Positions 25,300-39,617 are shown, counted from the stretch's first letter. The stretch is DNA of 64,000 nucleotides from Anaeromyces robustus (GCA_002104895.1 MCFG01000021.1:120001-184000); one strand, 5' to 3'. A program made the numbers and translations. The notes: generated from the letters alone by a model not told the origin.

Positions 25300-25312
25300 A
25301 TGGAGAAGTTTG
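25300..25312 (+). other. Possible 13-nt first coding exon of the nucleotidase gene
   Basis: ATGGAGAAGTTTG is followed directly by a strong donor GTAAGT. Splicing to the acceptor CATATAG at 25706-25712 would give G+GT TTA ATG, in frame with the ATG at 25718, and add MEKFGL to the protein. It resembles the tiny first exons of SmD1 (14 nt) and SRP14 (24 nt). It may also be chance. Confidence 0.35.
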
Positions 25313-25717
25313 GTAAGTTATTATATTTATTGATTATTTAGAGTCTATATCTTTTTACTTAAAAACAATAATAAAATTTTTTGGTATAATTATTGAATAT
25401 GATTAATTGTCCATTTGAATAAATAAAATAAGAAAATGAAAAATGAAAAAATGAAAAATGAAAATTAAATGTTCTTTTATTATGGAAAAGTAGAATAACA
25501 AATTATTAAATTTATATTTATTAAATATAAATCATATATATTGGAAATAATTTATATTTCATTATACTTCATTTTAATATATATTAATATAATTAATAAA
25601 TTACTATTAATTCTTTTTTTTTTTTTTTTTTTTTTTGAAATTTCATTCTAATTATTAAATTAGCAATAAAAACTAATACTTATATATATATATAAATCCA
25701 ATATACATATAGGTTTA

Positions 25718-26857
25718 ATGCAAAGTTCAAAAAAAATATTTTCTAATTCAACATTCAAATATGTTAATAAATGTAACAATGTTTCAACTACTTACCAAAC
25801 AGTAAAATATTACTCTCTTATAAAAAATAAAATTATTACAAATAATACCTTAGAAACTTCAAATAAATTGTTACCTTCAGTAGTTCATATAGTTTCTCCA
25901 AAATCTCTTAGTAAAACGAAAATATGTACTAACTTACAAACTCAACTCAATGAATTCAAGAAATCTACTATTTCAACTCAATCAAATCCAAATTTATCAC
26001 AAAGTAAGTTCTTTTTTATAATCTTTATATCTGTTTCAATAATGATTATATTAATTATTAACCTTTATTATATTCATTATATAAAATTTTATTTTTATTC
26101 ATATTAATATACATATGTTAATTTTTCACTCCATACTTAAAATTATACAGTAAAGGAAAAAACATCTTCTTCACTTCTTCCTACATTATCTTCTTCTTCA
26201 GTCATTTTAACTAATGAAGAAAAACAGATATTAGTTAAAAAATTTGAAGAAGAATATGAAAAAAGAAAGCAAAGTATTTTTGAATATCGTAGTCAATTGG
26301 AAAAAATGAAACGTAATAAAAATAGTTTACAAAGTGAACTTTATCAATTTAAAAATCCAAATTTAAATTTTATTCATAATGATAGTAAAGGAATTCCTCC
26401 AGAATTATTTCAACAGAAAAGACTCTCCTATATGAAATATATAGCACCATCAACTGTCTTTGCTAACAATGAAGTTAATATGAATAAAATTGATACTTAT
26501 GGATTTGATTATGATGTAAAAAGAATAATTAATAATAACACACCTATATAATTTTATTATTATCAATTCAAGATGAATTATACTAATATAAATATTTCTT
26601 ATTGCAATATTCATATTATATATATATATTTTTTTTTAAAAAAAAATTAATATATGTATATATATTTTTTAAACGCTTCCAAATATATTATATTATATAT
26701 ATCTACAGTATACATTAGCTCAATATTCTAAAGTATTAGCACCACATTTATATAAAATGATTTTATCTAATTTAGTAAAAAAAATTCATTACCCAAGTAT
26801 TATTTTAGATTGTAAATTTAATCCAAAATTTGCCGTTCGTGGTATTCATTAGTAAGT

Positions 26858-26888
<31 letters not shown>

Positions 26889-28475
26889 GTATAATTACAA
26901 ATAATAAAAAATTTATTGAAAAATAGTAATAATGATCATACATAATGATAATGAAACAATAAAAATTGAAATTTTTTTTAATTTTTTTTTATTTGTAATA
27001 CGAATCAAATTATTAATATATTAAAAACAAAAATAGTGATTTCAATGCTTGTTTATTCTTTAAATTAAGTTCAACTTTTCAAATTGATCGTACTTCTATA
27101 CATCGAGGAAATAAAATGTTAAGTCAAAAAGAGGTTCAAGAATACTTTAATAACTATCATCACGGTGGATCTCATGTAACTCAAAAATATTTAGATGACA
27201 ATACATATCATCTAGTTGATCTTTTCTCTATTCCCGAATTATGTGCTATTGCAGATATTATTCAAGTATTTATTGATAATAATATTAAATTTAATTCAAA
27301 GGTTATTTATCAAGATATTAGGTAAATATATGATACTTGTTATTATTCTTAATAAAGAATAACTATATAAATATATTAATATATTAAAAAATAATAATAA
27401 TCATAATATAATAATATTAATAATAATAATAATTAAATAATAACAGAACTGTGACATCAGGATTACATATGTCAGGAGAATTACATAGAAGAATTACAGA
27501 TAACCTTAATATTTATTTAGAAAAGAATCCTATATTATTTAATTACTTAAAAAAACTAAAAAGAAATAATAAAAAACTTTTCTTATTAACTAATAGTCCA
27601 TATCCATTCGTGTAATTATTATAATTAATATATAGATATAAATATGTACACATGATATATTAAATTTATTATTAAATATATATGATTGATTTCTATTAGC
27701 ATTAATTAATAATTATTAAATATATAATTTTTTTTATTATTGAAACTAAAAATCTATCATTAGAAATAAGGGTTTAAATTACATTTTTCAAACAAACGAC
27801 TCAGAAGAATGGCGTTCACTTTTTGATGCTATTATTGTAATCACATCATTTTTTTATAAATTAATAATAAAAAAGATTGATAAATAAATTAAATAAATTA
27901 TTAATTATTAATTATTAATTATTAACTATTATCGTTATTTAATTAATGTAATTATAAAGGTACAATCAAGAAAACCAAGTTGGTATCATTCAAGAGAACC
28001 ATTCCAAAAGTTTAGATTAGAGAAGGATGAAAAAGGTGATGAATACTGTGTTCCAGTATTTGGTGAAGTAATTGATAGTTTTCAATATTATATATAATTA
28101 TATATCTTTATTAATTTATTAATTTATCTATTGAATTACATATATATATATCAACTATCTATTGGTTTTATATCTAACAAAATTATATAAATATATTAAT
28201 AGATTAAATCTATTGAACCTGGTGTTGTATATAGTGGTGGTAATATTAAAGATTTCTGTAGGTTAACTGGATGGCAAATGAATAATAATGTTTTATATTT
28301 TGGTGATCATTTATATTCTGATTTAGCTGGACCATCTGAAGAATATGGATGGAGAACAGTAAATTTTCTCTCATTTTTTGTTTTAACTATAAAATTTTTT
28401 GAATTATAATTACAATTTAAATTATATATATATTAGTTTAAATAAATAAATTTTTTTATATTTTTTTTTAAAATT

Positions 28476-28511
<36 letters not shown>

Positions 28512-28943
28512 ATAATAATAATTATAATAATATATATTTTATATAATCCTTTATAGGGTGCAATTATAAGAGAATTAACCAATGAAATTGGTGTTCATAA
28601 TAATATTGAATATCATTGTAAATTAAAATGGTCTTTCCAAATTGAAGAATTAGTTCGTTTAGCTCAAAGATTAAATAGAATTGGATGTCTTGATGAACTA
28701 ATTTCAAAATGGAAAAAAGAACGTACTGAAGCTCGTTATCAATTAAGTATCCTTTTCAATAAAGAATTTGGTTCTATTTTTAAAGTTCATTATTCTTCAA
28801 CTTTCTTTGGTCAAAAAATTAAAAGATATGCTGATTTATATACCAGTCGTTTAGAAAATTTTGAACCTTATTCTCTTGATTATGTCTTTAATCCTATTTG
28901 GTATTACTTACCAAATGAAATTCAAAGTGCTCTTTTCCCATAA
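25718..28943 (+). CDS. HAD-superfamily 5'-nucleotidase, NT5DC2/3-like (nine exons)
   Basis: Member of the cytosolic purine 5'-nucleotidase/NT5DC family, which dephosphorylates nucleoside monophosphates in its characterised members. Exons are 25718-26003, 26151-26515, 26709-26851, 27037-27321, 27447-27611, 27764-27836, 27960-28067, 28203-28358 and 28557-28943, giving 655 aa with stop TAA. The nucleophile motif straddles intron 2: GFDYD ends exon 2 (Asp215, Asp217) and YTLAQYS opens exon 3, together the canonical D-x-D-x-T. Further HAD motifs are LLTNS (406-410), Lys444 in QSRKPSWYH, and YFGDHLYSDLAG with Asp510 and Asp515. Residues 1-120 are Ser/Thr/Asn/Lys-rich and could be an organelle leader; animal NT5DC2/3 are mitochondrial, so a hydrogenosomal site is conceivable. 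Residues 120-150 form a charged helix. A 13-nt upstream exon at 25300 may add six residues. Confidence 0.88.
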
Positions 28944-28976
28944 TTCTTTTTTCATATATATATATTAAATCTTTAA

Positions 28977-29013
<37 letters not shown>

Positions 29014-29244
29014 ATTTTTATTAATATTATTTTATTTTATTAAAATATATTAATAATTCAAATTACATAGTTCAGTTCATTAAATTTATGAATTTACAAA
29101 AGATATTTAACTTTATTGTTACTTATTAATGTATAATAACTTCTTTTATTTTTAACGATTGTTCAAATTACATATTTATGATGTAAAAATGTATATTGTT
29201 CAAAAAATTATAATTTAAAAATACAAAGCAAAATAAAACAAACG

Positions 29245-29276
<32 letters not shown>

Positions 29277-29941
29277 GTTCTTTTATAATAATAACTAATT
29301 ATTATTACAAAAGTATTATAATAATAGCAATTATTAATAATAAATTCAATTTAATATAATAAATATAATAAATAATTAATAATATAAATGAAATGACCAT
29401 TATTTTGATTATAAAAATTATTCATTATAAGTGTATAAATAAACAAATGAACAAGCAAACATATAAATAAATAAAATATATATATAGTAAAAAAAAAAAA
29501 AGTTTAAAAGTTTACACATTATTAATATTTTTTTTTAATTATTATAAATATTATGATTAATAATTTATTTTATAATGTATATATACTATTTATATGATTT
29601 TTTTTTTTTTTAATTTATAACATTATAGGCTTATAATGAAACTTTAAATATTTTTATGATATAAAAAAATTCATTTTAGAAAATGAAAAATAAAAAAATA
29701 ATTTTTATATTTTAATTACAATAAAAAAAAAATTACAATAATAAAAATATTCAATAAATGAGAAAAAAAAAATATTAATATAATTTTTCCTTTTGAATAT
29801 TACTGTTATTATTATTGTTATTATTGAGGTGATTGTTTAAGAAAAATTATTTATTATTGTGAATTATTATTATAAATATAATATTTTTGTATGAATTGTA
29901 TAAATTATTAAGAGTGAGTTTTAATTGATTAAAGATTAAAC
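28944..29941. other. Convergent intergenic spacer
   Basis: Lies between the 3' ends of the nucleotidase and SmD1 genes. Poly-A tracts (28981-29009, about 29244-29260) and A/T spacer; nothing else seen. Confidence 0.55.
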
Positions 29942-30041
29942 TTAGAAATGACGTCCTGGACGACGGCCGCCACGACCACGACCACGACCACCGCGCATAT
30001 TTCTTAATGCTATAATAAAGTTATATTAATATAATAATAAT

Positions 30042-30080
<39 letters not shown>

Positions 30081-31755
30081 TAAAATTATAATTAATAATC
30101 AATTATTTAATTAAGATAAAGGTCAGATAATAATCAAAACTTCAACTTACATTTTGGATCTTTCTTTGACTTTGATTTTGGGGTATCATCAATTAATAAA
30201 GTATCTAATGGTAAGTTTTCTGGAAGAATAAAGTATCTAATATTATTACCACGAACACATAAAGAATCTAATGATACTGGATCTCTATTTTTAACAGTCA
30301 TTTTAACAGTCTTTAAATGAGTATTCATAGCCATATCAACACCTTTTAATAATATTAAAATTTATTATATATATGACAAAATATAATTATAAATCATTAA
30401 TAAAAAATATTATTGATATTAAAAAATTTAAAATAATAATTATTAATTTATATTTAAAATAAAAAAATGTTATATAAAAAATTTAAAATAATCATCATCA
30501 TTAATTTATATTAATAATAAAAGATAATAATATATAAAATACATGAATTCATTTTTTTAATTAAAGATTTAAATTTATTAAATTTATCTATTTTTTTATC
30601 ATATATACACATAAAAAACAAAATTTAAGCTTACCAACAACAGTTCCATTAACAACAGTACCATTTTTGAGTTCTATGGTAACAGTTTGATTCTTCTTAC
30701 TTAATTTCATAAGAAATCTAAAAACAATAATAATAATAGTAATAATATCAAAAAAAAAAAAAAAAAAAAAATTAGAATTTATCTTTTTATTTAAAAAAAT
30801 AATAATCCACATTAAAATTACAAAAATTCCTTTTAGATTTTAATAAAAAATATACACATAATTCAAATTTCATTGGAAAATAAAATTCTTATATAATATT
30901 ATTATTATAATGTTATATGTATATCACTGAATCATATTTCGTATATACAACATAAATAATTTATCTTTTAGTATAATGATCTTAAATTGGATTTATAGTA
31001 CAACTTTCAAATTTTCAAATTATAATTCATTTTAATTAACTAATTTTTTTTATATTAAATGGGTTACAAAGAAAATTGAAATTTATTAGATTAAATTAAA
31101 TTATTAAAAAAATAATACTTGAATTTTAATTTAATCGATATGTTCTTCTATATATTCATTCTTTATTTTTTAAAGTTGGCATTCATGAAAAAAAAACTTT
31201 ATTATATATTATTAGAAAAATTAGTGGTATAATTTATCATTATATTTTAAAATATTTTAAAGGAAAGTGATCAATCTTTTAAAATAAAACATTTGAAAAT
31301 ATTAATTAATTGTTACTGTTATTTCAATTTTTATAGACAAATCCTTATTATGTCACATTATTTCAGATTTGATGATTTCATTTTTATACCAATATTAAAA
31401 AAATATTTAATTTGATGTTAATTGGTTTAAAAACAACACAATCCGTATTAAATGTAATAAATTATTATAAACATGTTATTTTCAATTTTCTTTGTTATAT
31501 CTTATATATAATCTTTTTTTTTTCTTATTTTATTTTACTTCTTTAATTACAATTATCCATTAATAAATCCTTGAATTATTTTTTACATCTTTAAGTTATT
31601 CCTCAATTGTAAATTGCTTCTTAAATATACTAATTATAATAATACAATAATGATAACAAAACAAATATAATAATATTAAATAATATTTTTATATTTCATA
31701 TTAATGAAAATAAAAAAAGCATATTTCTTATAGTAATTTACCTTACAAGTTTCAT
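29942..31755 (-). CDS. SNRPD1: Sm core protein SmD1 (four exons)
   Basis: Component of the heptameric Sm ring on spliceosomal U snRNAs. Minus-strand exons are 31755-31742, 30717-30635, 30342-30151 and 30009-29942, giving 118 aa (human is 119). Exon 1 is only 14 nt (ATG AAA CTT GTA AG) and the split Arg codon is completed by the first base of exon 2, recreating the invariant MKLVRFLMKLS start. Sm1 (about 10-45, ending [10 protein letters not shown]) and Sm2 ([20 protein letters not shown]) are complete. The tail ([18 protein letters not shown]) is the Gly-Arg region that is symmetrically dimethylated and bound by SMN in animals. Intron 1 is 1021 bp, far longer than other introns here. The gene is divergent from SRP14, with 723 bp between start codons. 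Confidence 0.97.
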
Positions 31756-32478
31756 CTTGATTTATATATATTCTTTTATAAATTTAATAAAAAATGATGA
31801 AAAAAAAATTTTTTTTTTTATATTTTATTTATATAATTTAATTAATATATATTATTTTCTTACGTTAAATCATAATATATCATCCATATTATATAATAAA
31901 TACATTTTTATTATTATAGATTAGGTCTTACATAGATTTATGTATTTAATTAAATTAATCCTATATACATCATATGATTTTAATAATGATTGATTAAAAA
32001 AATTTTTTCATTGATTTAATATATTTTTTTTTATTTACTTTTATTTTTGTTTTTATCTTTGTTTTTAAAAGTTTAAATTCATTTATATAAAGAATAAAGG
32101 TAATAATAAGATAAATAAAAAATAAAATAAAAATGCTTATGTTTATTTATAAATATTTATAAATATAAGTTACAAATATTACTTAAATAAAGCAAATGTT
32201 AATTTTAAAAAATAATATTTTATATGAATTTCTTGAAAATATTTAATTTTTTTTTTGAAGAATTGGTTAATTAAATAATCAATAATCAAACAAAATATAT
32301 TCATATATAAACAAAACATTTGTATTATTATATACTAACTATATTTTTTTCTTATTTCTTTTAATTTATTTATAATATTATATACTAACTATATTTTTTT
32401 CTTATTTCTTTTAATTTATTTATAATATTATATAATAAATAATAATGAAATTTATATTAACAATATTTTTATCCAAAG
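31756..32478. other. Divergent promoter region between SmD1 and SRP14
   Basis: A 723-bp spacer between two housekeeping genes transcribed in opposite directions, so probably a shared bidirectional promoter. It contains the 50-bp tandem duplication at 32331-32430 near the SRP14 side. Confidence 0.5.
32331..32430. repeat. Perfect 50-bp tandem duplication upstream of SRP14
   Basis: Copies 32331-32380 and 32381-32430 are identical, each beginning TATACTAACTATATTTTTTT. The array ends 48 bp before the SRP14 ATG, so it lies in the promoter or 5' UTR. The unit holds TACTAAC, which matches a fungal intron branch-site consensus, so an untranslated intron is conceivable. Confidence 0.9.
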
Positions 32479-33362
32479 ATGGGTTTACTTAGTAATGACC
32501 AGGTAAATTTCAATATAATGGATAAGAAATCCTATTTGTAAAAAAAATAAATGATAATATATATATAGATTTTACAAAATTAATTAATTTAATAACAATA
32601 ATAATAAAAATAATAATAATTTCATGTTTCTATTATAATTTATTTCTATTATTTATTTTTAATTATTTTTATTTTTATTTTATTATTTTATCTTTTTTTA
32701 TATTTATATTTTTTCAAATATTAATCAATCGTCATATATGTAAATAGTTTTTATCCCAATTAAATAGTCAATTTGAAAAAACTAAAGAAAAAGGAACTGT
32801 TTATGTCTCAATGAAAAGATGTAAATATAAATTTCATTATTATTTATAATATATAATGATAATTGATTTATTATGATATATTTACATTATATTTTAATTC
32901 TTACTGTTAATAACAATAATTATATACCCATAAATAATATAATATTTTTAATAGATAAATGGGATCACAAAGAATTACGTAAGAAGAACGCAGATCCATC
33001 TTTAGTAGGTGAAGATGAAAAATTCCAATGTCTTTTCAGAGCTGTTCAAAATAAAAATAAAATTAGTACTTTAGTAAGCTTTAATCTTCAATTTGATTAA
33101 TAAAAAATAATCAATATCTAATAATTAAATGTTCAATATTTTTTGTTTTATTAAAAATTTATATTAATTTTATTAATAACAAATATATATATATTATTTA
33201 TAAAAAAAAAAAACTTCAATAAAACAAATATTAATAAAATAAAAGGTTACTGAAGATAATGCTGAAAAATTCATTGATGCTTATTCAAATTTATTAGCCT
33301 TACATCTTGATTCCTTAAAGAAGAAGAAAAAGGGAGGAATTAAAAAGAAGACTAAAGCTTAA
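32479..33362 (+). CDS. SRP14: Signal recognition particle 14-kDa subunit (four exons)
   Basis: SRP14 pairs with SRP9 on the Alu domain of SRP RNA and slows translation elongation during ER targeting. Exons are 32479-32502, 32748-32820, 32955-33073 and 33246-33362, encoding 110 aa with stop TAA. The N-terminus MGLLSNDQFLSQL, the KGTVYVSMKRYKW strand pair, CLFRAVQNKNKISTLV and the C-terminal AYSNLLALHLDSLKKKKKG match the SRP14 fold and its basic RNA-binding tail. The central loop is shorter than in animals and the animal Ala-rich tail is absent, as in other fungi. Exon 1 is 24 nt. It is divergently arranged with SmD1. Confidence 0.95.
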
Positions 33363-34188
33363 TAAATTCGATATTTAATAATTAATCAATAATACGCATA
33401 TATAAATAATGATAATGATACAAAAAAAAAGGAATTAGAAAACTTTATTTAATATCAACATATAATACAATAGATTTTTTACTTTATATTCTTTTTTATT
33501 AAAATCATTTAATATAAATATTAAATTCATTAATCAATAAATTATTTTCATATAAAAATTAAAATGTTTTAATTATTTTGCCTTTTTTATTTATTTTATC
33601 TAATATGATTTATTTAATATTATCACTATTACTGTTATTATTGTTATAATTATAATGAAATACATTAATATTTATATTATTCAAAATTTTACAATCATCA
33701 TTATGTTGTTGTTATTATTATTATTGTTATAATTAAAAAAATACATTAATGTTTATATTATTCGAAAATTTATAATAATCATTATAAATATTTTAATTAA
33801 TGATATTATTATTATGATCTAATATATTTTTAATTATAATAATCTGTTTTATTTAATTGTCACTAATTTTAATTATATTAATATTTTGGTAAATTTTATA
33901 AAATTTTGATTTACAATAATTTTTTATAATTAATACTATTTTAATATAATGTAATGATTGATTTATATCTGTCATAATTATTATTATTGTTATTAATATT
34001 ACTTTTAGTTGATATATTTTTTGAATAATTATTGCTATTATTGTTGTTACATATTGCAATAGAATAATTATTAAGATAAAATAGAGAGTATACAATGCAT
34101 TATTAACTTTCAAGAATACATTATATACTATCTTAAATAATCAAAGTAATCAAATTTAATATCCTATATGTTATAGCGAATAATTTTC

Positions 34189-34260
<72 letters not shown>

Positions 34261-36003
34261 ATTTAATTATATAATATCTGAATGATTTAATCAAATATAA
34301 AAAGTATAATGTTATAATGTTTAAATATTCAGTATAACAATATAAATAAAATTTTTATTAACCACTTTATATTTATATATATATTTTTTATAATCATTTT
34401 ATATATATATAAACTTTAAAATTAAATAAAATTCTTGATTATACTTAAATGTTACATTATTAATTTTTTTAATTATTTTATAATTTAATTTATATTAAAT
34501 TAATGATGATTAAAATATACGTAATTATTCGTTAATCCGCCATTGCCATGCCTCTTTTTTTAAACATATATATTACTTTCATCAATAATATATTTTTAAA
34601 GAGTACATATTACTTTTTCTAATTCAAAATAGCATTTTCCTTAAATTATTTTAAAATAATGCTATCTTGAAATATAAGATACAATATAATTAGGTTTTTT
34701 TGTAAACAATTTGTATAAGAATAGTTCAAAAGTTTTTAACCTGTCTTTTTTAATACTATTTATTTTGTTTTATTATTTATTTATCTTCATTAATATATAA
34801 TACATTAATATTTACATTAAAAAAATTTTTTTTATTTTTTTTTATTTTTTTTTTTTTTTTTCATTTTACATATATAAATTATATTGCACCTAAATTGTAT
34901 TGGATAATATATTATAATATATTGAAACAATATATTTAATTAATTATAAATATAAATATGATTTTATTATGCATTAATAAATAAGTATTATCTTTTTACC
35001 TTTTTTCTTTAAAAGCTTAATTAATTATATGGAATAAAAATACATTTTAATTATACAACATTACTTATACTTTCGTTTTATTATAATTATTTCATTTCGA
35101 TACAAATATTATCAATTATGTTATTTTTTATTTATGCTTTATTATTATATAATTTTAAAAATTAATATTTTGATATTAAATTTAAATAGTAATATATTAA
35201 ATGAATACTTTTTTGTTAAGTGAATTTTTGTCAAGCATAGTTATGTATTTAATTAATTTATAATTTAATATATTATGTTTATATTGTAATATATATTATA
35301 TGATACTCAAATTTTTTAAAAAAAATTTTTTTATTTGATATAAAATTATCAAAATTCTTTTTTATTTAGATGTTTACAACAAAAATAAAAAGAAATTAAA
35401 AAATAAATAAAAGTAATAATTAGTTTCTTTTAATATATTGATATAAATATTTAAAAAAAAAAAATATTATATATATTATTTGTATTATATCTAAAATTAC
35501 AGATTATTTGAAATAAATACAAACTGTAATTAAATCGTAACATTTATATTGTAAGTATTAATTCTCCACTAAAAATTGGAATTTCCAAATTAATTGTTTG
35601 TTTTTTTTTTTTATTTATTCATTAGCATTCAATTCATTAATTTTGAGACATAATAATATTACATTACATAAAATAATAATTTAATAATAACTAATAAATA
35701 ACAATAATAAATTAAAGAAAATTATATATACTCTCTCATCTAGTAAAAAAATAATTGTATCATTTAAATTTGTTTATATTTTTTTGTTTAAAGAAAAAAA
35801 ATTATACATAACTGAATGTAATATATATTATTATAAATATTAATATTATTATTATTATTATTATTTTTTTTTTTTTTTACATTTAATTATTTTTATCTAA
35901 ATAGATTTTGGACATTATATTTAAAGACTGTTAAGGCAATCAATTATTAATATATAAAATAATACAGGATTTTCATTTTAAAAAATTTTAAAAATCAGAC
36001 AAA
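33363..36003. other. 2.6-kb intergenic AT-rich region
   Basis: No gene seen. Holds a diverged tandem repeat of about 79 bp (33636-33703 and 33715-33786, sharing TTATTGTTATAATTA and ATACATTAAT blocks), a (TTA)n run at 34189-34258, and an imperfect hairpin at 34623-34671 (arms around ATAGCATT and AATGCTAT). Minus-strand frames here are Ile-rich low complexity. Confidence 0.5.
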
Positions 36004-37546
36004 ATGGTTGAAATAGTTAATGGTTATTTATACCCATTCCGTGGTATACTTTATTTAATAAGAAAAAAGCAATTAAGAAAAAACTATTATCTTCCAATCC
36101 TTTTTTCTTTAATTATTGATCTTATTGTATTAATTTTAATGTTTAAATTTGCTTATAAACCACAATATGATTTAATTAATGACCATATTTTAACATTCTT
36201 CTGGCCTTGGCTTAATCATGTCATTAATTTCATTATGATTATTATCGAAGTATACATTGTTGCAATGATTGTTATTGTAAGTTATAATAATAATGTTTTT
36301 TCTTTTTTTTTTTTGGAATATATAAATTTTTTATAAATAATATATTTTAATAATAATAATAATTAATAATAATACAATTTTTTTTTGGAATATATATATT
36401 TTTTATAAATAATATATTTTAATAACAATAATAATGATAAAAAAATATTTTTTGAAATATATATATTTTTTTTATAAATAATAAATTTTAATAATATAAG
36501 AATCTTTTCTTAGGTTACTTCTTCCAAAAAGCTTTTGATGAAGTAAGTAAAAGTTTACATATATACATATTATTATAATATATTAATATGAAATTTTCGA
36601 AATATTATATTTGATACTAATTATTTTCTTATGAATATCTTAATATAAAAAAAAAAAAGGTTTTAGTTTTAAAGGGTTATCAACATTTATTAGAACAAGA
36701 AGACAGTAGCTGCTTAGAATCTTGCATGTATGTTTATATTATATTATTTAATATTTTATATTTTTAGCATATATTAATTATTTAAATATTTAAATAATAG
36801 GCGTTCAATTCGTTTATTCCAACTTATAAAGATTTTTGTTGCTATTTTAACCCTTCCATTTAATTTCATTCCAACTATTGGAAGTATTGCATACTATTTC
36901 TGTAATGGTATTATGCAAGGATGGGATCAACAAGGTAATTAAACAATGATTTAATAATTTTTTTTAGATATATATATATATATATTTACGATTTTTATAA
37001 AAAAGAATAATAATTAATAAATAATTTTTTTCAACATATATTTTATTATTTTAATTTATTATTTTATGATCAAATTTTCTTATTATTAATTTTATAATAA
37101 TTTTATTTATTTATGGTTATATAAATTATATTATATAATATTATTATATTAATATTTTTTTTTATACTTATTAAAAAGATCGTTACTTTGAATTAAAAAA
37201 GATTAATACTACTGCTGAACAATGGGCATTCATTAAACAACATTTCAAAAACATGTCTACTTTAGGTACTGTTAATTTCTTCTTAGAAGCCTTACCAATT
37301 ATTGGTCCTTTCTTCTGTATAAGTAATGCTGTAGGTATTGCTTTATATGATTGTCATTTAGAAAAGAAAAATGGTAATCCTGGCAATGCTCACTCATTAG
37401 ATGTTGGTGTTAGCGAAGATGAAGATAGTTATGATCGTGCTGATAACAAAAATAAAAAAAAGACTAAGCAACCAAAACCAACTCAAGCAATAAATACTCA
37501 AAATGTTACGAATTATGGAAGTAATGAAGAATTACTTAAAGAATAG
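36004..37546 (+). CDS. EI24-domain multipass membrane protein (five exons)
   Basis: Fungal EI24/CysZ-like family that includes yeast Rrt8 and Lds1/2; roles there involve lipid droplets and spore wall, and it is unassigned here. Exons are 36004-36280, 36514-36542, 36660-36727, 36801-36934 and 37179-37546, giving 291 aa with stop TAG. Start MVEIVNGYLYPFRGILYLIR matches the family's amphipathic entry. Hydrophobic segments lie at about 31-52, 67-92, in exon 4 (ILTLPFNFIPTIGSIAYYF) and in exon 5 (NFFLEALPIIGPFFCISNAVG). The cytosolic tail is acidic, then Lys-rich. A consensus-like GTAAGT lies at 36277, but using it shifts exon 2 out of frame. The next GT (GTTATA, 36281) keeps IVSYFFQKAFDEVLVLKGY open, so I chose it. 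Exon 2 is only 29 nt. Intron 1 carries a tandem repeat. Confidence 0.8.
36305..36500. repeat. Three-copy tandem repeat inside an intron
   Basis: Units of about 72 and 67 bp share a T run, GGAATATATA, TTTTTTATAAATAATATATTTTAATAA and an AAT run. They occupy most of intron 1 of the EI24-type gene and apparently lengthened it by successive duplication. Confidence 0.8.
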
Positions 37547-38999
<1,453 letters not shown>

Positions 39000-39617
39000 A
39001 TGGAAAGTAAAACTTGGGATTCATTTGCACCATTTTATAATCTTTTTATGAAAAAAGATTCTAAAGGTTATAAAGAAATGTATGATTCTATCAGAAAAGT
39101 TATTACTGGTAAAAATGTATTAGAACTAGCTACAGGAACTGGTTTAATTGCAAAAAATGTAGCCAGTTCTGCAAATCATATTGATGCTACAGACTATTCT
39201 GAAAAAATGATTGAACAAGCAAAAAAAGGTAAGAATCCAAAAAATATTACTTTTGAAGTTCAAGATGCAACAAATTTAAAATATAATGATAAAACTTATG
39301 ATGTAATAATTATAAGTAATGCACTTCATTTATTACCAAACCCGGATAAAGCTATCCATGAGATTAAACGAGTTTTAAAGAATGATGGTATTTTAATTTG
39401 TCCTACTTTTTTAAAAACTGATATCAATAAATTACCATTATTTAAAAAAATTGGTATGAAATCAATTTATCGTTTAGGTTTTCAAACTTGTAATCAATGG
39501 ACAGAGGCAGAATTCTTAAGTTATTTAGAAAATAATAATTTTTCAATTATAAAACATAAGGTTATTGACTGTACACTACCATTATGTTATGTTGAATGTC
39601 AAGAAATTAAAAATTGA
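39000..39617 (+). CDS. Class I SAM-dependent methyltransferase, bacterial type
   Basis: Intronless, 205 aa, and one of the few genes here ending in TGA. The Rossmann-fold SAM site is clear: motif I VLELATGTGLIA (40-51), acidic strand-2 motif HIDATDYSEKMIEQA (about 60-74), motif II FEVQDATNL, and motif III ISNALHLLPNPDKAIHEIKRVLKNDGIL. The opening WDSFAPFYNLFMKKD and the ending LPLCYVECQE follow the pattern of small unassigned methyltransferases in Firmicutes, related at a distance to UbiE/COQ5. The substrate is unknown; a small molecule is more likely than nucleic acid because no extra binding domain exists. Intron absence and family pattern suggest transfer from gut Firmicutes. Long simple repeats lie directly upstream. 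Confidence 0.9.
   Translation: MESKTWDSFAPFYNLFMKKDSKGYKEMYDSIRKVITGKNVLELATGTGLIAKNVASSANHIDATDYSEKMIEQAKKGKNPKNITFEVQDATNLKYNDKTYDVIIISNALHLLPNPDKAIHEIKRVLKNDGILICPTFLKTDINKLPLFKKIGMKSIYRLGFQTCNQWTEAEFLSYLENNNFSIIKHKVIDCTLPLCYVECQEIKN

Noticed and set aside
33853-34113. 86-codon minus-strand Ile-rich frame
   Set aside because: Composition is that of A/T spacer, and it overlaps the end of a diverged repeat region.
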